A stretch of DNA of 64,000 nucleotides. Origin: Eudorina sp. 2006-703-Eu-15 (Eukaryota > Chlorophyta > Chlorophyceae > Chlamydomonadales > Volvocaceae). The stretch lies in the NCBI GenBank assembly GCA_003117195.1, contig BDSI01000039.1:130001-194000 (forward strand), read 5' to 3'. The notes beneath the pieces are model-generated. The model was not told the origin of the DNA. It saw only the letters and a program-made list of their open reading frames with translations, and did not search any database. Of this stretch, positions 1 through 11,400 are shown piece by piece; position 1 is the stretch's first letter; the number at the start of each line of letters is the position of its first letter. Made by a program: the position numbers and the translations under genes.

Positions 1-61
<61 letters not shown>

Positions 62-62
62 C
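1..62. repeat. (CTGC)n microsatellite
   Basis: The window opens inside an uninterrupted CCTG/CTGC tetranucleotide run of at least fifteen units, in the intron before the first visible ZNFX1-like exon. Confidence 0.97.
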
Positions 63-179
63 CCGGTGCGTGCGCGCTCTGCCCCGCACGCACCCATCAC
101 CCGCCTGCCCGCCTGCCCTGCCCGCCGGCCCGCCCGGTGCGTGCATGCTCTGCCCGCGCACGCACCCATCACCCATCAG

Positions 180-3100
180 GCACGCTGCGCCCCTCCGGCC
201 CCCGACACGACAACGACGACGAGCACTACCGGGCCATCCAGGTGGTGCCGACCTGCCGGGAGCTGCTGTGCGACGAGTGGCCCTACCTGCCCAGCAACAG
301 GTGGCTGGGGTGATCTCGCTGAGCGCGGCCGCTGCTGGGCTTGGGGGAAACAGGGGGAAAGGGGGCGATGGTTGGTTGGAACGGTTGGCTTAGAGAGCAA
401 GCCACGACTGGGTTTGAGCTCACTGAGGCCATAGGCGGCAGAGCCCACCTGCACCATTGCGCCTCTACAGCTACTCCAGCGGCGCCTCGCTGGTTCGTCA
501 CACAGCACACCGATATCTTGTGCTCCGTCTCATCGGCCCTGCGAGGCCATGAGTCCAAACGCACATTCCAAGGCGCATGCCGTGTTGCCGCCCCCGCCCT
601 ACACCGCCGCACTGCCCGTCGCCCCGCCCGCAGGCCCGGCTCCATGCCGCACCTGGCCTCCGACCCCCATCGGGCCCGACTGGAAGTCAACTTCCGCCTG
701 CTGCGCCACGACGTGGTGGCCCCGCTGGCCACCGCCCTCCAGAAGTTCCGGAAACTGGGTGGCCTGACGTGGCTGAGGCAGTACCAGTCGCGACAGCAGC
801 AGCGGGTGAGGGAGGATGGAGGCGGCGGGAGTGCGTGGCACGTGCGTAGCACGTGCCTGGTTGCGTGCTCATCCCACACACCAGGCAGGAGTGGAGAGCA
901 GCCGTCGGGTGCGCCGTGTCTCACTGTGCCCGAATACCAATTCCCGCTCTGCTGCTTCGCCGAGGTCCGTCCCGCAACTACCTTACTTACTTGTGCGGCC
1001 CGCCCCTCAGGCCGCTGCCACAGGTCGCCTGGAGTTGGAGGGTGGTGCGCAGCTGTTCGTGTTCCGACGGGTCAGGGTGGCGGGTCTGGCGATGACGCGG
1101 CAGGAGGGCGCGTACGTCAAGGTGCGTGAGTCGTGCGGCCGGATGATGCGGGATGAGGATGCCTCATGCCTGCCTGATTACCCGCCGGCCTGTCTCTGAG
1201 CGACTGCACGCTAGATGTCCATCAGTTGTATCTGGCACTCCTGCCAAATAAAGAAATAATCCACTCACTAGCGTCCACTTGCATATTATCAGGTCCGCAT
1301 GCATGAGTCGGGAAGTCCCTCGCCCGCTCTACCCTCTACCCTGGCAGGTGACCTTCGACCAGCCCGCCATTGGCGGCAGCAGCCAGCGCAACACCGAGGA
1401 CTGGTGGCGCAACAGCAAACGCCTCAGCCATGGCACGCTGCTGTGCTTCTGGTGGGAGCCGCCGCAGCCGACTGCTACTGCTGCCGCTGCTACTGCTGCT
1501 GCTGCTACTGCCCGTGCGCCTGAAGCCGCACCGGCTGCTGCCGTGGGCGCGCCCGCGGCCGGTGATGCCCCCGGTGGTCCGGGGGCCGCGGGAGGCGGCA
1601 GCGCCGCCGGCGCGGGCGCCGGCACGCCGCGGCAGCCCGAGCCGCGGCTGGTGGTGGGTGTGGTGGCGCGCCGCGACCACCGGGAGCTGGGTGGCAAGGG
1701 CTCCCCGGATGGCAGGCCCATGATCGGCATCAGGTGGGGTTGGTAATCCGCAGGCATTGGTTTGCGTGGCGCAAAGTGCGTGCATGTGCTGATGTGGTGC
1801 TTGATGCTGTTGTTGCGAGACCTCGACAGCAATGCAGCAGGGCGTACGGGCTGCATTAGTTGCGTGAGTAAGGAGGGTGGGTAACGGAGGCGTACTGGAA
1901 CCTGTGATCGATCGACCGGTCGTTGGCGGTGCGCGTGCAAGCACGCAGAGTCGCTGACCCATGGGTCGTTGCGCAGGCTCGTCCAGCCAGCTGACCACGA
2001 GGCCCTCCTGGGTGCCTGGCTGGACTGGGAGGGCGGCGCGCTGACGTCGTCGTCGTCGGGCGGTGCGACCGCGGCTGGCTTCATGAGCGGCGGCCGCAGA
2101 GGCTCCGACAGTACCGGAGGCGGCGGCGGCGGCGGCGGTGGCAGCGAGATTGTGCTGGTTCAGGAGCACAACAGCTTCTTCGCGTACGAGCCGGTGCTCC
2201 GAGCGCTACAGGTAAAGGCAGATGTCGAGCGCCGTCTTCCTTGTTTGTTTTGACGCCGCCCACGCGCACGCACGCCTGCACCGCGGCACCTGCCTTGCCC
2301 GCCGTCTGTGCGCACCCGGGCCAACTCCGATCCATCCCCGGACCCCGCGCTGCGTCACAAACCTTGCAGGACATCTTCGCCATCCCCCTGGCGCCCTACA
2401 TCGTGCCCGGAGTGGAGGGCGCCGGTGGTGGTGGTGGTGCTGCTCCTGCTGCTGCCGCGGCCGCGGCTGCGGCTGCCGGTGCCGGTGCGGAGCTGCCCGC
2501 CTACTGGCTGGACAGCCCCCGGGTGGACCTGCGCCACATCTTGGACCGAGAGCGGGTGCTGGCGCTGGCAGGGGAGGAACAGATCAGGTGCCCGGGGGCG
2601 GGGTCCGGGGACGGGTCGCCGCGCGCGGGGCCGTAGACATCCGTCCGCTGGGAGCTTCTTCACCCACCGACTATACCGAGACGGCCAATGCGCTGCCCTG
2701 GGTCGCATGGCATGCTGCTGTTGGTCCATACAGATGTATTGACACGTTCAGTACCTGTCCTCGTGTACGGCGCTTGTAATCCTCGACCCCGCCTTCCTGT
2801 TGACCGACGGCCTCATTCGCCCCCAGGGTGCTGCGCGCGCTGGCGGCTGTGGACCTGTCGCGACCCGCGGGTCAGTTCCCGCTGGAGGAGCTCCTCGCCG
2901 CCAGCACGCTGGACCGCTCCCAGGCGGAGGCGCTGCGGACCGCCCTGTCGCAGGAGGTGGCGGTCGTGCAAGGCCCGCCGGGCACCGGTGAGAAGCAGCA
3001 GTACGTACGTACGTACGTACGGAGATCGGATTTCGAGAGGCTGTACAGTCAGGCAGTACACGAGTACAAAGATTTGCACCTGAGCGTGAAACGAGAAAAG

Positions 3101-6100
3101 AAGCTGGTAACCTACCCGTCTACAATCCCATTCTCTGCCTTGTCGCGAGGTCGCTGAGGATATATGACCTAGAGAAGAAGCCCCTGGTACTCTTGTCCGT
3201 GTGTCCTGATTCGGGTGGGTGCTATGCCCATCCCTGCACGTCGGGGGTGTCGTTTCCTTCGCTTAGGATTCCAGGGTCCAACCCATGGGTCCCTTGCTGT
3301 GCGTCTAGGCTGAACACGACGGACTTTGCATTTTGCGCAAGTAGCACAAGGCTGGCTGCGTAAGGGGGCGGAGGCAGGGGTGTACAGCGCTGTAGGTACC
3401 CGTGCCCGTTGCGCGAGCGGGGCACGTGCTGTCGCGAGGCAGGGCTCAGGGTTCCGTCGCCGTACATGCCGTACTGGCTGCTCGCAGGCAAGACGTTCCT
3501 CGGGGTTGCGCTGGCGAGGGTGCTGCTCAGGAACACCTGCAGCAGCAACGGAGATGCGTACGACGATGAGTACGACATTGCCACGGCGGTGACTCCGAGA
3601 CGGCGGTCTGCGCTGGGCGGCCCTCGGCCGCGCGCGCGCGCCGCCACCGGCCTGCCCGGCTGGATTGCGCGGGAGGTCGACCCCGCGGCCCTAGCAGCGG
3701 ACCCCAGCGACGCGGCGGCCGGTGCGTGGCTGCGTGGGCAGGCAAAAGGAGAGGCCCCTCCCCGCTTCTGCACCAATGACTGGGTAGATGGGATGGTGCA
3801 TCAGGCGCTTCATGGTTCGCAGGCGGCGATGGCTGGGGGCTCCGTTGTGTGTGTTTGCAGTGGGTCACGTTCACGGGCCTTATGCAGGGCAGGAGCCTTA
3901 TGCTAGGGCGGGAGCAGTCTAGGGTGTTGTGACGCAGGGGTTCGGGCGGAGACGCTGGGGCTAGGTCTGCGTGGGGGCTACTGCTGTCTCGCCCCGCCCC
4001 GCACCGCCGCATCTGTCCCATTTGCGTCGTCAGCTACGTTCTGGTCGGTATGAATCCAGCATCCACCATCCGACCCTGGCCCCCTACCCACTCCCTCTGG
4101 CAACACCCCGCTCTGGCAGCAGCGCAGTTTGAAATTGTCTACCAATTTCCTATACCCCCCCCCCGCAGCCGCCCCCGCTCGTTCCCCGGCCCCCATTGGG
4201 CCGCTTCTTGTGGTGTGCTTCACCAACCACGCGCTCGACTCCTTCCTGGAGGGGCTGCTTGACTCGGGGGTGACCAACAGCATCGTACGGGTCGGCGGCA
4301 GCAGCCGCAGCGCCAAGCTGGAGCCGTACAACCTGAGGAACCTGCAGAGCAATGTGAGGGGGAGCAGACGGGGTGGTCAGCAGGGAGGAGACGGGGAGGG
4401 AGGAGACGGGAGGGTCAGCAGGCAGGCGAGCAGGCATCAGCGGGGCGCTCTCTGTAAAATCCCTCAACGCTGGCAGAGCGATGAAGTACGGTACTAAACA
4501 GCTGTTGTGCGCAGCGGGGCGCTGGCAGCGCGTCTTTGGAACATCCTCAAGTGGCGTACGGTAGCGTTTCAGCGGCTGGGACATCGAGGAGGTAAACGCA
4601 AGCGAGTGTGGTCGCATCGCGACAACGTGGGCGTCCCCCTGGGCCCGGTCTGCGGTGTCTGCCTCCTTGTCTGCCTCCTGATCTGCGATGCAGGCGGGCG
4701 GCTTCCACGTCAAGGAGCTGCTGCAGCGGGCGGCCAAGCTGGAGGGGCGGGCGGAGTCCCTGAGCAGGATGCTGCATGCGGCCGCTGACGTGCAGCGCAG
4801 GCAAGCACGGCCTCCAGGTCTCCTGGCTGCATGGCCATAGGGCGGGCAGGCGGGCGCACGGGCGGGTGGGCGATATCCCACATGCTGCTAGACAACTAGA
4901 CACGCACCCGATGATACCCTGAGCAGCAGCTGTGCGGTGCTGGAGCTTGCCTGCATGTCTACCCACTGGAAAGGTCCTCTCGAGCGAGTCCGTCCTCGCG
5001 GAAGTGTGGAAAACTGGACATTGATGAGATGAAGAAACACTCTGAGACAGGGCAGGGGGGCAAAAGAGAAAGGCAGATAAAGGCTTTGGCAAGGTCCCGG
5101 CCCCGTGCCGTACCTACACTGACTCACCCATCGGGACCCGTGCTGACCCGCCGTGCGTGGCGTGCACCGTACATGTACGACACCCCAGTCCGCTGACGTG
5201 GGACGAGCTCGAGCGCCTGCTGTACCGCCACCATCGGCGGCTGTACGACTCCTTCCGCCGCGGCCGTCGGCCCTGGAACCGCAAGCCCGAGGAGGGCGAT
5301 GATGGCTTCGGCCGCGAGGGCGACGCAGCCGGGCGGCTCCCCATCGCAGACGCAGCAGCAGACGACGACGGCTGGCAGGTTGCCACCGGCAGGCGGCGCG
5401 GCAATAAGGCCCACCAGCGGCGCTTCAGCGATCTGGTCGCCGAGGACTGGCTGGTGGGCAACCCCGAGCTGGACTGGCGGCGCGGCCGCGTGGTCCTGGA
5501 GTCGGAGCGACAGCGACAGCAGCAGCAGGAGGCAGCGGCGGCGGCGGCTGCAACGGCAGGTGGGTGTGGGTGTGTCGCGCCTTTGCACATGGGGAAGATC
5601 CACAGTTATGCCGGTATGCCGTGCGTGCCAATAGTGGTAATGAGGGGTGGTGGTATGTGGGACGTCGTACCGGCAGTGACACGTGATGCCGCACCCGAGA
5701 AAATCCACTACATGGGAGTGCACCACACGTTCGACGTGTCTACCCGCCCTACCTGTGTGTTTAGAAATGAAACCCGCCCGCCAGCCCAACCTGTGTGTGT
5801 TTACGTCCTGCAGCTGGCCTGACCATCATCCAGGACAGTGATGAGGAGCAGCAGGGCGCCGAGGACGGGGCGGAGGAGGACGAGGACGAGGACATGGACC
5901 TGGATGATGTCACCGCCCGCAATCCCGCGGAGGCTGCGGGTCCCTCGACCCAGCCCGACATCGGCGGCGGCGCTGGGCCCCTGCAGGCTGGGCGGCAGGG
6001 CCCGGCGGCGGCGGCGGCGACGGCTGTGCTGTGGCCAGGTACAGGGCCCGCCGCCGGCGGCGGCGATGGTGCCAATGCCGCGGGCGGTGCGGCCTGGATT

Positions 6101-8370
6101 CCGATGGCGACGGCGGGCGATGTGGCAGGAGCGCGTCCGGGCGCGGCGGCGGCGGCCGGCGCGGCGGCGGCAGCGCCTCTCACTCCTGGAGAGATGGCCT
6201 TCGCGGCGGCGATGCGGCGGCTGCAGATGTCGGTCGAGCAGCCGGCGGCCGCCGCCAGCCCGGACGACGACGAACCGATGGACGCGGAGGCGCCGCAGGC
6301 GGGCGCTGCAGCGGCGGCGGTCGCGCTTACCCCGCCACCGCCGCCGCCGCGGCGTCAGCCGCCGCCGCCGCCGCCGGCCCCGCGCCCTGAGGCGCCCGCG
6401 GAGGTGCGCGCCATGTGCTCTCGGAGTAGGCCGCTGGAGGAGCTGCTGGCGTCTGATGACGTCTGGTCCATGAGCGGGTGCGTGTTTTTAGGGATGGGAG
6501 ATACGGTGTAAATGGGTTTGAAGCGCGGCCCTCCTCTTCTCATTAGCCCTCTTACCAGTCACCCTCTTACCATGCGTGCGCGGGTGCGGCAAGGAATGCA
6601 TGGATACGCTACCAAAGCGAGGCCCGCTGAAACATCCTTAAAAATATAAAGCGGAACCTTACACTGGAATCGTTAATGCTTATCCGGGATATAGATGACG
6701 TCATGTGCGTTGAAGTCGCTGTCCAATGAAGCGCGGCCGATCAAGATAGCTTACCCCACGCCGCCCACACGCCCAGTCAGCCCCGCCTGTCTCAACCCGG
6801 GGCCTCCGCCGCCATTCAGCCCTCCCTGTCTCAACCCGGGGCCTCCGCCGCCATTCAGCCCTCCCTGTCTCAACCCGGGGCCTCCGCCGCCTCCGCAGCC
6901 CCGAGCGCCGGCTGCTCCACTCCGCGCTGCGGCGGCTCCGGTTCGCGGACCTGCTGGAAACCGCCCAAGAGCTGCAGGGCGAGTACGAAACCGTACAGCA
7001 TGAGCTGCAGGTACGTGTACGGTATGCGTGTGTGTGTGGTGGGGGGCCGTGGGGTAGGCAAACTCAAAACCATACCCACACCCTAACCCATGCCCCTAAC
7101 CCCAAGCTCCGAATACGGTAAAACATTTCGGCCGCCGGCACAGTAACCGCGCCCCTCATCCCACCGCTGATGTGATCAAGGCAGGCAGGCAGGCAGGCAG
7201 GCAGGCGGGGGTATCGGAAATTGGTAGACATATTCAAATTGCTCTGCTGCCAAAGCAAAAGTACGGTGAAGAATCAACTGTACCAGGCAGGCGGGGGAGA
7301 TAGGAAAGTGGTAGACATTTAGGCAGGCGGGGGAAAGGTAGGGCGGACGTTTCGGTGCACGGTGAAGGCCACGGGGTTCTCCTCCTGCAACGTGCGCGCT
7401 ACTCAGCATGTATGCTCCACGCATGAACTCCTTCCACAGCAGTTATATACGCCCCGTGGGCACACAGCCCCCCCCGGCGCCATCCTCATCCCCTCTCACC
7501 CACCCTCCCTCAATCCCTCCCTGGACCCCTCACCCTCTCGCCCATCACCCGCCGCCAGTCCGAGTACGACCAGGCTGCTCTGGAGGTGCTCCGCTCCTCC
7601 CGGGTGGTGGGCATGACCACATCGGGGGTGGCCAGGAACCAGAGCCTGGTGGCCGCCATCAAGCCCCGGGTGGGTGAGGACTGCGGAGGGGCTGCACCGG
7701 GTGGGAGGGGAGGACTGCACCGGGCGGGAACCGGGAGGGGATTGCACCCGGCGGGGGATCACCGACCGCGACCGCGACCGCGACTGGGACACGCGCGACG
7801 CTGGTCAGCCTTGCCATGCCCGAGGCTGGCGGCAAGCCGCCGCCAACTGTGTGATCATCTCTCTTTCGTCGGAGATTTCAGATACACCCTGTTCCCATCC
7901 GCGCCCGTTAAGCCAGAGCCGGGTGTCAGCCTCGCGCCCGTTGCTGTCGCTGCCCCCTGCCACGCATGCACCCCCCAGGCCCCAGCCCCCCGTCGCTCTG
8001 GCAGCAGGGCAGTTTGAAATGTCTACCGATTTCCTATACCCTCACCTCCAGTTTGTGAATATGTCTGTGAATATGTCTTACCAATTTCTTAAACCCCCAC
8101 CACCCACTCTCCCGCAGGTCCTGCTGGTGGAGGAGGCCGCGGAGGTGTTCGAGGCGCACGTGCTGGTGTGTCTGTCCCGCAGCGTGGAGCACCTCATCCT
8201 AATAGGAGACCACGAGCAGCTGCGGCCCAAACCCAACGAGTACGACCTGCAGGCCGCGTCGGGCAGGTACGACATGAACTGGCCTAGGTCATCAGCCAAC
8301 GATCCAGAAAAAACGCCCAACTGAACTTCCAGCGGATTGCAGTCTTCGGGGGGCACTTCCGTAGACCCCA

Positions 8371-8409
<39 letters not shown>

Positions 8410-11400
8410 GCTGTACCTCATCATCCAATCCCAGCCCGCCCCGCTGCGCATGATGATACCACAACGCGCCCATAACCGTTCATGCTCACTTACTTCCAGC
8501 TCCCCCTACCCTGCTCCACCGCTCCATCCCGCAGGGGTCTCGACTTGGACGTCTCGCTGTTCGAGCGGCTGGTTCGGCAGGGCGGCGTGGCGGGCGACGG
8601 AGGTGCTCCTCCTGGGGAGGGAGGGCCGACCCGCGGGTCTGTCGTCGTCCAGGTCGCCACGCTGCAGCAGCAACGACGGATGCGGCCGGAGATCAGCCAG
8701 TGAGCGCCGGATGCGTTGTTGAATGCGCGACAGCATAAATAGTTAAATACGGACGGGGCCTCCCAAAGCGTACTTCTGGATTGCATCTACGGCAGCATTG
8801 CCGCAGCCGGGTGGGCTCCTTCGCTGTCCTCCGCCGCGAATGACGGGCCTTGTGCATCCGTACAGTGTGTACGGCGACACGCGTCCACCCGTCGTGAGGG
8901 TTCGTGCCCCTGCTCTACATTCTGCCGATTCGTCTAACGATACCGGACATCTTCCTACATACCTTGGACTGCTTCGACCCTGCATCGACAAGGCCACAAT
9001 GGACCACTTCATGTAATTCCGCACTCGCCCTCCCTCCCTCCCTCCGTCCCTCCCTCCCTCCCAGGCTCATCCGCGTGCCCATCTACCCGCAGCTCCGAGA
9101 CCACCCGCGTGTGTCATCGTACCCTGCCGTACGCGGCCTTTCCTCCTCGCTCTTCTTCCTGGACCACGACCACCCCGAGGGCGGCGGCGGCGGCGCGAGC
9201 GGTGAGGACCGCTCCAAGAACAACGAGTGGGAGGCGCGCTTCGTGGTGGCACTGGCTCGGCACCTCCTGCTGCAGGGCTACAAACCGGGTACGCACATCT
9301 ATATCACGGGATTCACGGCCCTAACACGTGTTTTCCATGCCTCAAGTGTCTTTGTGCCTCACGTCCTTTCTATGTGTCTCTCAAGTCCGGCCCCACTTAG
9401 CCTGGCCATCGTTACAAATTGCCACGACGGCCTCAGATACGGAGACAAGAAGCGAGGTTGCCCCGAGTCGTAACACGCCCACCGACCCACCCGCATTCCG
9501 CAATTTCCGCTGATCTTCTGGTGCCGTACGTGGTCTGCTGGTGCCGTACGTGGTCTGCTGGTGCCGTACGTGGTCTGCTGGTGCCGCTGCCCGACTCGTG
9601 ATCTTCTTGACTCCCCCCGCTCCTCAGAGGACCTGGTCATCCTGGTGCCGTACGTGGGCCAGCTGTTCCGAGTGCATAGGGCCCTGGAGGCCGCCAACGT
9701 GCGAGTGGTGGTCAGCGAGCGGGACCAGGACGAGCTGGGGCGGGCGGGGCTGGCGACGGCCGCCGGTGAGGGCGCGCGGGGCGGCGGCGGGGCCTGGGCG
9801 TGCGTGCGTGTGGTTGGAAGTGAAACCCGCGTGCGTGCGTGTAAGTGTGGCCCCCGCGCTACAACCGTCCGTGTCGCTAGCGCACGGTCCGTTGCCGGGT
9901 TGCGGGCGTGTCGGAAGAAGACGTCCACCGTCTGATCACTTGAACCCCGATCTGTGCATGTACCTGCCCATAGTCTCCCAGAGCACGCACTTCCCGGCGC
10001 TTCCTCGAACCGATTTGTTCGCCTTCGCCGAACGATCGCCGTAATCGTACCGACGGCGTGCAGACGAAAACGCGGAGTCCGAAGTCTCAGACGGCGCCGG
10101 CGCCGGCACCGTCGGGGTGCTGCCGGCCGGGGGAGCTGCCGGTCGCGTCCTCGCCAGCAGCGGCGGCGGCGGCGGCGGCGGCGATGGCGCCGGCGGCGCA
10201 CCCGTGTTTGTGTTGGGTGCCGGCTCACGCCGTGACGGCGCCGGCGGTGGCGCTGCTGCGGCTGCTGCAGCCGCCGCGGCTAGGGACACCCGAGTCGTGA
10301 CGATGCGCGAGGGGGTGCGGGTGGCCACGGTGGACAACTTCCAGGTGCGGCGGGGCGGTGGGGCCGTTGGGAGATGGGGTTGCGTGGGCCAACTCTCGCG
10401 GCGCCTCCTTCTCCGTCCACCGTGTAATGCTGACCGATAAGGGCACCCACCTCGTCGCTCTCAATGCCATGGCGATGCAACAGCCCGGCCATGCGAGCGA
10501 CTACACCCCGCCATCCCTGTCGTTATGCTTCCCGGCGAGCGCGGCGACACCCCGCCGTCCCTGCCGTCATGCTGCCCGGCAGGGGGAGGAGGCCACGGTG
10601 GTGCTCCTCAGCACGGTGCGCAGCAACACCGACGGCCAGATCGGCTTCCTGTCACACCGCAACCGGGTCAACGTCATGCTCAGTCGCGCGCGCCACGGCA
10701 TGGTCATCCTGGGCAGCGCCGCGACGCTGCGGACCGCCGCAGTCAAGGCGGCGCAGCGCGGCCGCGGTGCCGGCGCCGCCGGTGGCGGCGGCAGCGGCGG
10801 GGGCGCGGCCATGTGGGATGAGGTGCTGGGCATGTTGGAGCGGGACGGCCGGCTGGGTCGCTGCCTCCGGGTGCGGTGCGGCAACCACGGCAGCGAGACG
10901 GAGATCCGGGAGCCGGAGGAGTTCGAGCGGCTGGTGGGGGACGGCGGCTGCCAGCTGCCCTGCGGGGAGCAACTCCCCTGCGGCCATTCATGCCCGAGGT
11001 GGGTGTCTAGGGTCCGCAGTTTCACGGGTCGGCAGGTTGGAGGGTCGGTACGTAATTTCATTTTGCGTCTTATTTTTCGGAATAGGTCAGCGATTTGGGC
11101 TCCCGAAAAAAGGAATGTCAGCCGTACATCAGGCCAAAACCGTGGGCCAAAACGGCATTCCCATTCGAAACGCTGCTAAATAATTAGATGTTGTATTACT
11201 ATATAGCGTCCTTGGGGCAATGGACTCATCCATGCCCACATACGTGCATTTCTGACTCGCCCAAACGCAGCGAACTACTCCATTTCAATGTTGTCAAAAC
11301 ATGGATAACAAAAGTCAAAGGCTTGTTTTCAAAATGAATAGTGAAGATAGCCTAGGAGTTGTGGATGTGGAAGTCTGCAGTCGGCAACATTGCAGCCGCA

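Larger units (their letters stand above)
2827..10998 (+). other. Superfamily-1 (UPF1-like) helicase core exons of the ZNFX1-like gene
   Basis: Helicase motifs appear in order. Motif I GPPGTGKT is split by the intron 2988-3487 (GPPGTG at the end of one exon, KT at the start of the next). Exon 4169-4353 carries CFTNHALD (motif Ia region). Exon 7559-7669 carries VVGMTTSG. Exon 8118-8265 carries LLVEEAAEVFEAH, the Walker B motif in the EEAAE form typical of ZNFX1, then LIGDHEQLRP (motif III). Exon 8535-8699 carries RRMRPEIS (motif IV region), continued by the next exon (9065-9288) with LIRVPIYPQLRDH. Exon 9628-9765 carries LVPYVGQL, and exon 10583-10998 carries TVRSN and VNVMLSRARHGM (motifs V and VI). 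All key ATPase residues are present, so an active helicase is expected. Exons 4694-6477 form the large insertion seen between motifs Ia and II in this family, here rich in Asp/Glu, Ala and Pro. Confidence 0.9.
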
